Assembly: GCF_008705135.1 (NCBI RefSeq)
Contig: NZ_CP023694.1
Location: 1,054,001 to 1,118,000, forward strand
DNA from: Streptomyces coeruleorubidus
Lineage (GTDB): Bacteria; Actinomycetota; Actinomycetes; Streptomycetales; Streptomycetaceae
Reading direction: 5' to 3'
DNA length: 64,000 bases
This document shows, one piece after another, positions 46,844 to 55,527 of the stretch. A program made the position numbers and the translations under genes. Numbering within the stretch: position 1 is the first letter of the stretch; each line of letters begins with the position of its first letter. The notes under the pieces are model-generated. The model ran no database searches. It saw only the letters and a program-made list of their open reading frames with translations, and was not told the DNA's origin.

Positions 46844-47797
46844 TCACACCCCGGCCGCGGCCGTGTCCGTCCGCCGCGCCAGTGCGGCCGCCGCCGCGCC
46901 CACCAGCCCGGCGTCGGTGCCCATCTGGGCCGGGGCCACGGTCAGGTGCCGCACGAAGGACAGCGTCGCGTAGGTGCTCAGGGCCTTGCGCAGGGGGACG
47001 AACAGGACGTCGCCCGCCTTGCCCACTCCCCCGCCGATCACGGCGATGTCGATCTCCACGAGGGTCGCGGTCGCCGCGATCCCGGCGGCCAGGGCCTGGG
47101 CGGCCCGCTCGAAGGAGGCGACGGCGACCGGGTCGCCGGCCCGGGCCGCGGCGGCCACCGCGGCGGCGGACGTGTCGCCGTCGGCGCCGGGCCGCCAGCC
47201 GTTCTCCAGGGCGCGCCGGGCGATGTTGGGACCGCTCGCGATGCGCTCCACACAGCCGTGCGAGCCGCACGGGCACAGATCGCCGTCGAGGTCCACACTG
47301 ATGTGGCCGATGTGGCCGGCGTTGCCCGTGGGCCCGGCGTGCAGCCGGCCTCCGAGCACCAGGCCGCCGCCGACACCGGTGGAGACGACCATGCACAGCG
47401 CGTTGTCATGGCCGCGGGCGGCCCCCTGCCAGTGTTCGGCCGCCGTGATCGCCACACCGTCGCCGATCAGCTCGACGGGGAGACCCCCGGCCGCGGCCCG
47501 GACGCGCCCGACGAGCGGGTAGTCGCGCCAGCCGGGCACGTTCACCGGGCTGACCGTCCCCGCCGACCTGTCCACCGGACCGGCGCTGCCGATCCCCACG
47601 GCCGTGACCCGGTCCCGGAGCGGTGACCCGGTGAGTTCGCCGAGCACCTCCTCCACGGCCCGCATCACGGTGTCACCGTCCTCCCGGGCGGGCGTCGGCC
47701 GCTGGGCGCGGACCAGGATCCGTCCCTGACCGTCCACCAGAGCGCCGGCGATCTTGGTGCCGCCGATGTCGAGCGCGGCCACGAGGTCGGTGTGCAT
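46844..47797 (-). CDS. ROK-family sugar kinase (glucokinase-like)
   Basis: A 317-residue ATP-dependent sugar kinase. The N-terminal DIGGTKIAGALVDGQG binds phosphate, and the zinc motif CPCGSHGCVE is typical of ROK kinases, preceded by NAGHIGHIS with its catalytic/His ligands. It is divergent from a LacI regulator gene; GACAACGTTGTC lies between their starts. The pair probably forms a small sugar-utilisation switch, with the repressor controlling the kinase. The sugar is unknown, as ROK members take glucose, N-acetylated sugars and others. Confidence 0.9.
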   Translation of the reverse strand: MHTDLVAALDIGGTKIAGALVDGQGRILVRAQRPTPAREDGDTVMRAVEEVLGELTGSPLRDRVTAVGIGSAGPVDRSAGTVSPVNVPGWRDYPLVGRVRAAAGGLPVELIGDGVAITAAEHWQGAARGHDNALCMVVSTGVGGGLVLGGRLHAGPTGNAGHIGHISVDLDGDLCPCGSHGCVERIASGPNIARRALENGWRPGADGDTSAAAVAAAARAGDPVAVASFERAAQALAAGIAATATLVEIDIAVIGGGVGKAGDVLFVPLRKALSTYATLSFVRHLTVAPAQMGTDAGLVGAAAAALARRTDTAAAGV

Positions 47798-47890
47798 GAG
47801 TGTCGGAACTCCCCGTCAACGGTGAAAGGACTGGCCGGCCGGCAGCGGAGCACGGTCCGCAGATTGCGGTGGACAGTCTCTCCCGAGGCT

Positions 47891-47902
47891 GACAACGTTG
47901 TC
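47891..47902. promoter_or_regulatory. Palindromic operator between ROK and lacI genes
   Basis: GACAACGTTGTC is a perfect 12-bp palindrome with the CG centre typical of LacI-family sites. It lies 94 bp from the kinase start and 83 bp from the lacI start. It differs from the AAAAACGTT element of the first LacI cluster. Confidence 0.7.
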
Positions 47903-47984
47903 CAGGCTCTATGCTCGACGCCACATCCTCATACAAACCCAGGACCGACGCACCCCCGTGGACGACAGGACAGGACACCGCACC

Positions 47985-49022
47985 GTGCCCGAGACCAACC
48001 TCCGATCCGCCACGCGCTACGGCACCCGGCCGACCATGAAGGACGTCGCGGCACGTGCCGGGGTCGGACTCAAGACGGTCTCCCGCGTCGTGAACGGGGA
48101 GCCGGGCGTGACCCCGGAGACGGAGCGGCGTGTCCAGGAGGCCATCGACGCGCTCGGCTTCCGCCGCAACGACAGCGCGCGGGTGCTGCGCAAGGGCCGC
48201 ACGGCGAGCATCGGCCTGGTCCTGGAGGACCTCGCGGACCCCTTCTACGGGCCGCTGAGCCGGTCGGTCGAGGAGGTGGCCCGCGCCCACGGGGCCCTGC
48301 TGATCAACGGCTCCAGCGCGGAGGACCCGGACCGCGAGCAGGAGCTGGTGCTGGCCCTGTGCGCGCGGCGGGTGGACGGGCTGGTGGTGATCCCGGCCGG
48401 TGACGACCACCGGTATCTGGAGCCGGAGCTCAGGGCGGGTGTCGCCACGGTGTTCGTGGACCGGCCGGCCGGGCACATCGACGCCGACGTGGTCCTGTCG
48501 GACAACTTCGGCGGTGCCCGGGACGGCATAGCCCACCTCGTCGCGCACGGGCACCGCCGGATCGGCTTCATCGGCGACATGCCCCGCATCCACACCGCCG
48601 CCGAGCGGCTGCGCGGCTACCGGGCCGCGATGGAGGACGCGGGCATACCGGTGGCGGACTCCTGGATGTCCCTCGGTGTCACCGACCCCGAGCGGGTGCG
48701 CAGGGCGGCCGAGGAGATGCTGTCCGGCCCGGACCCGGTCACCGCGATCTTCGCGGCCAACAACCGGGTGACCGTCACCGTGATCCGCGTGCTCGCCGAG
48801 CAGACCCGCCGGGTCGCCCTGGTCGGCTTCGACGACATCGAGCTCGCCGACCTGCTCCAGCCGGGCGTCACGGTCGTCGCCCAGGATCCGGCGGCCATCG
48901 GCCGCACCGCCGCGGAACGCCTCTTCCGGCAGCTGGACGGCACCCTCGTCGTCCCGGAACGCATCGAGCTGCCGACCCGGCTGATCACCCGCGGCTCGGG
49001 CGAGCTGCCCCCGGCGGACTGA
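47985..49022 (+). CDS. LacI-family transcriptional regulator
   Basis: A 345-residue repressor. The helix-turn-helix MKDVAARAGVGLKTVSRVVN begins near residue 18, and the sugar-binding domain has GLVLEDLADPFYGPLSRSVEE and VALVGFDDIELADLL. The start is either the GTG at 47985 (AGGACA upstream) or 47958. It is divergent from the ROK kinase gene and shares a palindrome with it. It likely represses both genes until a sugar effector binds. Confidence 0.88.
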   Translation: MPETNLRSATRYGTRPTMKDVAARAGVGLKTVSRVVNGEPGVTPETERRVQEAIDALGFRRNDSARVLRKGRTASIGLVLEDLADPFYGPLSRSVEEVARAHGALLINGSSAEDPDREQELVLALCARRVDGLVVIPAGDDHRYLEPELRAGVATVFVDRPAGHIDADVVLSDNFGGARDGIAHLVAHGHRRIGFIGDMPRIHTAAERLRGYRAAMEDAGIPVADSWMSLGVTDPERVRRAAEEMLSGPDPVTAIFAANNRVTVTVIRVLAEQTRRVALVGFDDIELADLLQPGVTVVAQDPAAIGRTAAERLFRQLDGTLVVPERIELPTRLITRGSGELPPAD

Positions 49023-49029
49023 GCGGCCC

Positions 49030-49863
49030 ATGGAACCCTCGGAGCACACGGAGCACGTCACCGATCGCACACTGCGAGCACTCGGCCTGGCCGAGGCGCC
49101 GCGCGAGCACCCCCTGCTCTACCCGGGCGCGTGGCCCGCCGACTCCGGGCTCCTCGACGGGGACCGCTTCCTGCCGCTGGACCGGCTCGTGCACGAGGAC
49201 CGCACGCCGGTTCTCGCCATCGGCTCGAACGCCTGCCCAGGGCAACTGCGGCACAAGATGCAGGAGTTCGGGATCATGTCGCCGATCCCGATGGTGAAGG
49301 CCCGGGTGACGGGCGTCGACGCGGGTGTGTCGGCGCATGTGAGCCGCATGGGGTACGTGTCGGCCTCACCGGTCGGCGCCCCGGACACCGTACGGGAGCT
49401 GTTCGTCCTCTGGCTCGACGCCGAGCAGCTCGCCGTGATCGACGCGAGCGAGGGCGTGCCGGTGCCGACCGGCAACTACGACCGTGCCTGGCTGCCCTCG
49501 CCCGACGTGCGCATCGATCTCGCGGACGGCACCCGCCTGCCCGGCGCGTACGCGTACGTCAACCGGCACGGTGTCCTGCACGACGGCACCGGCGTGCCGC
49601 GCACCCACCCGGGCCAGCGGGTGCTGCTCACCGAGCTGCTCGTCGGCCTGCCCCGCTTCCGGGAGCTGTTCGGCGTCGTGCCCGAGGAGTTCTGCGCACG
49701 CGCCCGCTCCGATCGGCGGCTGTGCGAGCGGGGAACGCGGCTGTTCGTCGAGGAGAAGCTGGTGACGGCCTCCGGGCTGGAGCGGTACGCGGCGGTGTCG
49801 CTGCGCGCTCAGCAGACCGGGAGCCCGGGGACGGGCGCGTCGTTGTCGCCGCCCTTGATGTAG
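49030..49863 (+). CDS. Hypothetical protein, possibly gamma-glutamylcyclotransferase-like
   Basis: 277 residues with no signal peptide or membrane segment. PVLAIGSNACPGQLRHKM resembles the substrate-binding YGSN loop of gamma-glutamylcyclotransferase-like folds, but the rest is divergent, so the assignment is tentative. It starts 8 bp after the LacI stop and may be co-transcribed. Its last 55 bp overlap the convergent kinase gene, so the C-terminus (after about residue 258) may not be conserved. Function is unknown. Confidence 0.6.
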   Translation: MEPSEHTEHVTDRTLRALGLAEAPREHPLLYPGAWPADSGLLDGDRFLPLDRLVHEDRTPVLAIGSNACPGQLRHKMQEFGIMSPIPMVKARVTGVDAGVSAHVSRMGYVSASPVGAPDTVRELFVLWLDAEQLAVIDASEGVPVPTGNYDRAWLPSPDVRIDLADGTRLPGAYAYVNRHGVLHDGTGVPRTHPGQRVLLTELLVGLPRFRELFGVVPEEFCARARSDRRLCERGTRLFVEEKLVTASGLERYAAVSLRAQQTGSPGTGASLSPPLM

Positions 49864-51905
49864 ACGTCGCTGACCCAGACGTCCGTGTTGCCGCTGTCGT
49901 CGTCCGTCTTGGCCCACCAGATGTTGGTCCACCGGCCGTCGGTCTCCCGCCGGCCCAGGTTCTGCTGGCAGTAGAAGTAGTTGGTGCCGGCGTTGAGGAT
50001 GCCGACCTTGGTGCCGGAGGCGGTGTAGGAGTCCGCGGTCTTCCAGACCGTGCAGTTGTACTTGCCGCCGCCGATGGCGTGGCAGACGGGTGCCTCGCTG
50101 GGGGTTCCGCCGCCGCCCGTCGTACCGCCGTCGCCGGATCCGCCGCCGGTGCCGCCGCCTTCGGAGGTGTCGCCGGACGTTCCCCCGGTCGTCTCGCCGG
50201 GGGACTTGGCGGGGGCCGAGGTGGTCGCCCGGCCGGTGGGCTCCGGTTTCTTCTCGTCCCCGGGCTTCTTCGACGGGGCCTTGCCCTTCTCGTCGCCCTT
50301 CCCCTCGGGCCTGGGGGCGTTCGAACCGTCGTCAGCACGACCGGACTCAGCCGCGGAGGCCGCGGCATCCGCACGGGCGGCGTCGGTCCGCGCGCCCGTG
50401 TCCTTGCCGTCGGAGTCATTCATCAGGGCGACCGTCGTACCGGCCGCCGCGAGGACGACGGTGACGGCCGCGGCGGCGAGGAGGACGCGGGTCTTACGGC
50501 GAGGCGTGGCTCCGGCGTTCATCGGACCTGTGGGAGCGGAGGCGCCGGCGGCGGGGCTGCCCGGGCCGGCCGGCCCGAAGCCCTGCGGGCCGGGTCCTGG
50601 GTCGTGTGGGCCGGACACAGTGGTGTGCGGGCCGGACACAGTGGTGTGCAGGCCGGGCTCTGAACCATGCTGAGCGGCCCCTGAGCCGGGCGAGCCGGCT
50701 CCTGCGCCCTGCGGACCCTGTCCCGAGCCATGGGGATCGGTCCCCTGCGAGCCGAGCTCTGAGCCCTGCGCACCGACCCCTGCCTGCGCCGGCCCGTCCG
50801 AGCCCGATCCGGTCTGTCCCGGTGCGCCGGAGGCGGTCGCTCCTGAAGCGCCGGTGGCCCCGGAACCGGCCTCCGTGCCGGAGCCCGGTGTGCCCGGGTC
50901 CTCGTGGGTTCCGGCGGCGCCCGGCAGACCGTGCTGCGGTGGGCCGAATCCCGGCGGTATCGAGGGGACGACGCGCTCCGTCTCCGGGCGCGTGGGCGAG
51001 GTCGGAGCCGCACGGCCTCGGAGTGAGGACGTCGGCGTGTCGATTCCGCCCGTGTCCGCCACCGCCTGGAGCATCTCGCGGGCCCGGTCGGCCTCCGGGC
51101 GGCCCTCGGGGCGCTTGTCCAGCAACTGTCGGAGGACGGGGGCGAGAGGACCGGCGCGCCGGGGTTCGGGCAGCGGCTCGGAGACGATCGCGGTGAGCGT
51201 CGAGAACGTGGACGTACGGCGGAAGGGCGCGGAACCCTCGACGGCCGCGTACAGCGTGGCGCCCAGGGCCCAGATGTCGGAGGCGGGGCCCGGGTCGGCG
51301 CCCTGGGCCCGCTCGGGGGCCAGGTAGTCGAGGGAGCCGACGAGTTCGCCGCTGCGGGTGAGGTTCGTGGCCGAACCGTCGCCCGGGTCCTCCATCGTGG
51401 CGATGCCGAAGTCGGTGAGGACGACCCGGCCGGAGCGGTCGAGCAGGATGTTGCCGGGCTTCACGTCGCGGTGCAGGACGCCCGCGCGGTGGGCGGCGGC
51501 CAGGGCGTCCATGACCTTGGCGCCGATCCCGGCCGCCTCGCGTGCGTCCAGCGGGCCGCGGTCGCGCAGTACGTCGTCCAGGGACGGCCCGTCGACCAGC
51601 TCCATGACGATGAGGGGGCGGCCGTCGACCTCGGCGATGTCGTGCACGGCGATGACTCCGGTGTGGCGCACCCGGGCCGCCGCACGCGCCTCGCGCTGCA
51701 TCCGCACGCGCAGACCGGCCAGTTCGGGGCCGGCCGCGTCGGTGTAGGTGCGCAGTTCCTTGACGGCCACCTCACGGCCGAGGACCTCGTCGACGGCCTT
51801 CCAGACGACGCCCATGCCGCCGCGACCCAGCTGGGCCGTGACGCGATAGCGGTCTGCCAGCAGCCGACCGGCCCCGTCCGCCTGCCCGTACTCCCCCGTC
51901 GACAC
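49809..51905 (-). CDS. Transmembrane Ser/Thr protein kinase (Hanks type)
   Basis: A 698-residue signalling kinase. The kinase domain (residues 15-280) has GRGGMGVVWK, catalytic HRDVKPGNILL and DFG. A Gly/Pro/Ser-rich linker from about residue 300 includes a tandem GPHTTVS repeat. One membrane helix (VLLAAAAVTVVLAAAGTTVAL, about residues 480-500) precedes an extracellular tail with a Gly/Ser linker. A four-Cys terminal domain (CHAIGGGKYNC, then YCQQ and a final Cys) closes it. PASTA repeats are absent. The GTG start follows GAGGAACGGGG. The ligand is unknown. Confidence 0.9.
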   Translation of the reverse strand: MSTGEYGQADGAGRLLADRYRVTAQLGRGGMGVVWKAVDEVLGREVAVKELRTYTDAAGPELAGLRVRMQREARAAARVRHTGVIAVHDIAEVDGRPLIVMELVDGPSLDDVLRDRGPLDAREAAGIGAKVMDALAAAHRAGVLHRDVKPGNILLDRSGRVVLTDFGIATMEDPGDGSATNLTRSGELVGSLDYLAPERAQGADPGPASDIWALGATLYAAVEGSAPFRRTSTFSTLTAIVSEPLPEPRRAGPLAPVLRQLLDKRPEGRPEADRAREMLQAVADTGGIDTPTSSLRGRAAPTSPTRPETERVVPSIPPGFGPPQHGLPGAAGTHEDPGTPGSGTEAGSGATGASGATASGAPGQTGSGSDGPAQAGVGAQGSELGSQGTDPHGSGQGPQGAGAGSPGSGAAQHGSEPGLHTTVSGPHTTVSGPHDPGPGPQGFGPAGPGSPAAGASAPTGPMNAGATPRRKTRVLLAAAAVTVVLAAAGTTVALMNDSDGKDTGARTDAARADAAASAAESGRADDGSNAPRPEGKGDEKGKAPSKKPGDEKKPEPTGRATTSAPAKSPGETTGGTSGDTSEGGGTGGGSGDGGTTGGGGTPSEAPVCHAIGGGKYNCTVWKTADSYTASGTKVGILNAGTNYFYCQQNLGRRETDGRWTNIWWAKTDDDSGNTDVWVSDVYIKGGDNDAPVPGLPVC
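50609..50650. repeat. 21-bp tandem repeat in the kinase linker
   Basis: Two copies of a 21-bp unit (GGCCGGACACAGTGGTGTGC plus G) at 50609-50629 and 50630-50650 encode Gly-Pro-His-Thr-Thr-Val-Ser twice in the juxtamembrane linker. The copies are identical, suggesting a recent in-frame duplication. Confidence 0.85.
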
Positions 51906-52050
51906 CGCTGCCCCGTTCCTCTGACCCCACCGGATTCACCGACACGTCCGTGCGTGGCGTACAGACTACGGGGCGGCTGTGACGGCGACAGCCGGAGGTG
52001 ACTGCTGTGACAGTGCCGGTACGGGGGAGCAGACCCCCGGGGAGAAGCCG

Positions 52051-53352
52051 TCAGGCGGACGCGGTCAGGTCCCCTCGCCTCGGTACCGCGAAGCTCTCCA
52101 GGTCGGCGCGGGTCAGGCCGGTCAGCCGTGCGACCTCCCCGATGTCCAGGGCGCCGCAGTCCAGGCCGCGCAGCAGGTAGCCGCTGAGGGCCTTGGCGGT
52201 GGCGGGTTCGTCCATGACGTCGCCGCCGGTGCGGTTGGCGTAGCGGGCGAGGCGGGCGGCGGCCTGCTCGAAGCCCTCGCGGTAGAAGGCGAAGACGGCC
52301 GCGTAGCGGGTGGGGAGGTGGCCGGGGTGCATGTCCCAGCCCTGGTAGTAGGCGCGGGCCAGGGCGCGGCGGGTCAGGCCGTAGTGCAGGCGCCAGGCGG
52401 CGTGCACCTTCTCGGTCGGGCCGATGGGCAGGACGTTGGTGGAGCCGTCCGAGACGCGGACGCCGGTGCCGGCCGCGGCGACCTGCATGACGGCCTTGGC
52501 GTGGTCGGCGGCCGGGTGGTCGCTGGCCTGATGGGCGGCGGAGACGCCGAGGCAGGCACTGTAGTCGAAGGTGCCGTAGTGCAGGCCGGTGGCACGGCCC
52601 TCGGCGGCCTGGATCATGCGGGCGACGGTGGCGGTGCCGTCGGCGGCGAGGATGGACTGGCTGGTCTCGATCTGTATCTCGAAGCCGATCCGGCCGGGTT
52701 CGAGGCCGTGTGTCTTCTCGAAGGCGTCCAGCAGCCGGGCCATGGCGGTGACCTGCTCGGCGTAGGTCACCTTCGGCAGGGTGAGGACCAGCCCGCCGGG
52801 CAGGCCTCCGGCCTCCATCAGGCCGGTGAGGAAGATGTCGAGGGTGCGGATGCCCCGGGCGCGTACGGGCGCTTCCATGCACTTCATGCGGATGCCCATG
52901 CAGGGGGCCGCGGTGCCGTCCTCGTACGCCTCGGCGATCAGCCGGGCGGCGCGGGCGGCGGCCTCGTCCTCCTCGGCGTCGGGGCGGTTGCCGTAGCCGT
53001 CCTCGAAGTCGACGCGCAGGTCCTCGATCGGCTCGCGTTCCAGCTTGGCGCGCACGCGCGCGTGGACGGGCTCGGCGAGTTCGTCCGAGAGACCGAGGAC
53101 GGCGGCGAAGGACGCGGCGTCCGGGGCGTGTTCGTCGAGGGCGGCCAGGGCACGGTCGCCCCAGGAGCGGATCGTGTCGGCGGCGAAGGCGTCGCCGGGG
53201 ACGTAGACGGTGTGGACGGGCTGGCGGGTGCCGGGGTCACCGGGGTAGCGGCGCTCCAGCTCGGCGTCGACCGGCGCGAGGGAGGCGCTGATCTCCTCGC
53301 TGACGGCGCCCGCGAGGCTCGTCGCCACCTTCTCCTGCTGGCCCTGACCCAT
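52051..53352 (-). CDS. DUF6986 aldolase/citrate lyase-like protein
   Basis: A 433-residue protein of the HpcH/HpaI aldolase-like superfamily. LRVDFEDGYG near residue 113 and IGFEIQIETSQSILAADG carry the acidic residues that bind metal and pyruvate-like substrates in that fold; ATGLHYGTFDYSAC is also conserved. It may act on 2-keto acids from purine or allantoin breakdown, where such proteins sit in other Streptomyces, but no such neighbours are visible here. Two inverted repeats lie 18-45 bp upstream of the start. It is monocistronic. Confidence 0.75.
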   Translation of the reverse strand: MGQGQQEKVATSLAGAVSEEISASLAPVDAELERRYPGDPGTRQPVHTVYVPGDAFAADTIRSWGDRALAALDEHAPDAASFAAVLGLSDELAEPVHARVRAKLEREPIEDLRVDFEDGYGNRPDAEEDEAAARAARLIAEAYEDGTAAPCMGIRMKCMEAPVRARGIRTLDIFLTGLMEAGGLPGGLVLTLPKVTYAEQVTAMARLLDAFEKTHGLEPGRIGFEIQIETSQSILAADGTATVARMIQAAEGRATGLHYGTFDYSACLGVSAAHQASDHPAADHAKAVMQVAAAGTGVRVSDGSTNVLPIGPTEKVHAAWRLHYGLTRRALARAYYQGWDMHPGHLPTRYAAVFAFYREGFEQAAARLARYANRTGGDVMDEPATAKALSGYLLRGLDCGALDIGEVARLTGLTRADLESFAVPRRGDLTASA

Positions 53353-53369
53353 TCCGAGACCCTCCTATT

Positions 53370-53397
53370 TTCCGCTGTACGGAATCAACAATCCGTA
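53370..53397. promoter_or_regulatory. Overlapping inverted repeats upstream of the DUF6986 gene
   Basis: TTCCGCTGTACGGAA (53370-53384) and TACGGA...TCCGTA (53378-53397) share bases. Both lie 18-45 bp upstream of the DUF6986 start. TTCCG-N5-CGGAA is reminiscent of IclR-type operators, but that identity is inferred. Confidence 0.6.
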
Positions 53398-53546
53398 GAG
53401 CGAAGTTATCGGTCGGCCTTCGGCCTGGTCAACACCGTCTTGAAGTGGTATTCCCCATCCTTCACCCTTGGTCACTGCCGACCCGCCGTCTTCTTCCGTA
53501 TTCAGAAGGCAAGCTTCATCCTGACGTGCAAGGGGAGGGAGACCAC

Positions 53547-54452
53547 GTGCCGAACGAGGCCGGAGTGACGCGCCGCCACGGGCTCAAGGCGGCGGCGGCC
53601 GCCGCCATCACAGGACCGCTGCTCACCAGCGCGGGCCCCACACAGCCCGCTTCCGCCGGCGAGCACCCAGGCGCTCTGAACGTCATGACGTTCAACGTGC
53701 GCTTCGGGACCGTCGTCGACACGACACCGCGCTGGGACGTGCGCCGACCGGTGATGCGAGAACTGCTGCGCCGCGAGCGACCGCACGTCATCGGCACCCA
53801 GGAAGGGCTCTACCGGCAAGTGCGCGCGATCGAGAAGGATCTCGGCGGGCACTACGACTGGATCGGCACCGGACGCGGGGGCGGCAGCAAGGACGAGTTC
53901 ATGGCGGTCTTCTACGACACGCGCAGACTCGACCCGATCGAGTTCGATCACTTCTGGCTGTCCGACACCCCGTACACGATCGCCTCGAACACCTGGGGCG
54001 CGGACTGGCTGCGCATGGTGACCTGGGTCCGTTTCGCCGATCTCGCCAACGAGAGACGGGAGTTCTACGTCCTCAACACCCACCTGGACAGCGTCAGCCA
54101 GTACGCCCGGGAACGCTCGGCGGGGCTCATCGGTGAGACGATCGCCGGGTGGGACCGGTCGTTACCGGTCATCGTCACCGGCGACTTCAATGCGGACGCC
54201 CACGACAACCGGGTGCACGACATGATGCTGGACATCGGACTGGTGGACGCCTGGGACACGGCGGCCTCGCGGAGTCCGGCGTACGGGACGCACCACGGCT
54301 ACCGAGGGCCCAAGCCCGGAGGGCGGCGCATCGACTGGATCCTCACGACGCCCGGGGTGACCACGCACTGGGCCGGGATGAACACCTTCTCCGTGGACGG
54401 GACGTACCCGAGCGACCACCTGCCGGTGCAGGCCTCGATGACCCTGGGATGA
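53547..54452 (+). CDS. Tat-exported endonuclease/exonuclease/phosphatase (EEP) family protein
   Basis: A 301-residue secreted phosphodiesterase-like enzyme. From the GTG at 53547 (AGGGAGGGA upstream) the N-terminus has TRRHGLKA, an Ala-rich core and an ASA cleavage region, a Tat-type signal. EEP motifs follow: MTFNVRFG, GTQEG (metal Glu), LNTHLD, VTGDFNAD (catalytic Asp/Asn) and PSDHLPV (catalytic His). A TTA codon at 54162-54164 suggests bldA-dependent, developmentally timed translation. A bidirectional terminator follows. It may act on nucleic acids, phospholipids or phosphosugars. Confidence 0.87.
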   Translation: MPNEAGVTRRHGLKAAAAAAITGPLLTSAGPTQPASAGEHPGALNVMTFNVRFGTVVDTTPRWDVRRPVMRELLRRERPHVIGTQEGLYRQVRAIEKDLGGHYDWIGTGRGGGSKDEFMAVFYDTRRLDPIEFDHFWLSDTPYTIASNTWGADWLRMVTWVRFADLANERREFYVLNTHLDSVSQYARERSAGLIGETIAGWDRSLPVIVTGDFNADAHDNRVHDMMLDIGLVDAWDTAASRSPAYGTHHGYRGPKPGGRRIDWILTTPGVTTHWAGMNTFSVDGTYPSDHLPVQASMTLG

Positions 54453-54457
54453 GAAGA

Positions 54458-54491
54458 GGCCCCCGTGACCGTTCGTGCGGTCACAGGGGCC
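54458..54491. terminator. Bidirectional terminator between EEP and etfA genes
   Basis: GGCCCCCGTGACCG (54458-54471) pairs with CGGTCACAGGGGCC (54478-54491), a near-perfect 14-bp stem with a 6-base loop, between the convergent EEP stop and etfA stop. Confidence 0.85.
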
Positions 54492-54509
54492 TTCCACAGC
54501 CGGGGTCGA

Positions 54510-55472
54510 TCAGCCCTTGCGGGTCTTGATCTCCTCGGTCAGGGCCGGGACGACGTCGAAGAGGTCGCCGACGACGCCGTAGTCGACGAGGTCGAAGATC
54601 GGGGCCTCGGCGTCCTTGTTGATCGCGACGATCGTCTTCGAGGTCTGCATACCGGCGCGGTGCTGGATCGCGCCGGAGATGCCGGAGGCGATGTACAGCT
54701 GCGGCGAGACGGACTTGCCGGTCTGGCCGACCTGGTTGGTGTGCGGGTACCAGCCGGCGTCCACCGCGGCACGCGAGGCGCCCACGGCCGCGCCGAGCGA
54801 GTCGGCCAGGGCCTCGATGATCGCGAAGTTCTCCGCGCCGTTGACGCCACGGCCACCGGAGACCACGATCGCGGCCTCGGTCAGCTCCGGACGGCCCGTC
54901 GACTCACGCGGCGTGCGACCGGTGACCTTGGTGCCGGTGGCCTTCTCGGAGAAGGTCACGGACAGCGCCTCGACCGCACCGGCGGCCGGGGAGGCCTCGA
55001 CGGCCGCGCTGTTCGGCTTGACCGTGATGACCGGGGTGCCCTTGGAGACACGGGACTTGGTGGTGAAGGACGCGGCGAACACCGACTGCGTGGCCACGGG
55101 GCCCTCGTCGCCGGCCTCCAGGTCGACGGCGTCGGTGATGATGCCGGAGCCCAGACGCAGCGCCAGACGGGCGGCGATCTCCTTGCCCTCGGCGGAGGAC
55201 GGCACCAGCACGGCGGCCGGGGAGACGGCCTCGACCGCGGCCTGGAGGGCGTCCACCTTCGGTACGACCAGGTAGTCGGCGTACTCGGACGCCTCGTGCG
55301 TGAGCACCTTCACCGCACCGTGCTCGGCGAGGGCGGCGGCGGTGTCGGCGGCGCCGTTGCCCAGCGCGACGGCGACCGGCTCGCCGATGCGGCGGGCCAG
55401 GGTCAGCAGCTCCAGGGTGGGCTTGCGGACGGCACCGTCCACGTGGTCGACGTAGACGAGAACTTCAGCCAT
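54510..55472 (-). CDS. etfA: Electron transfer flavoprotein alpha subunit
   Basis: A 320-residue FAD-binding subunit. An N-terminal FixB-like domain ([20 protein letters not shown]) and the C-terminal FAD domain are visible, the latter with [42 protein letters not shown] and [11 protein letters not shown]. It carries electrons from acyl-CoA dehydrogenases to the respiratory chain. It follows etfB by 55 bp on the same strand and ends at a bidirectional terminator. Confidence 0.95.
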   Translation of the reverse strand: MAEVLVYVDHVDGAVRKPTLELLTLARRIGEPVAVALGNGAADTAAALAEHGAVKVLTHEASEYADYLVVPKVDALQAAVEAVSPAAVLVPSSAEGKEIAARLALRLGSGIITDAVDLEAGDEGPVATQSVFAASFTTKSRVSKGTPVITVKPNSAAVEASPAAGAVEALSVTFSEKATGTKVTGRTPRESTGRPELTEAAIVVSGGRGVNGAENFAIIEALADSLGAAVGASRAAVDAGWYPHTNQVGQTGKSVSPQLYIASGISGAIQHRAGMQTSKTIVAINKDAEAPIFDLVDYGVVGDLFDVVPALTEEIKTRKG

Positions 55473-55527
55473 GGGACTTCTTCTCTCCTGCTTGCGAAAG
55501 ATGAGGGGCGGTCAGCGAATGCGGGGC

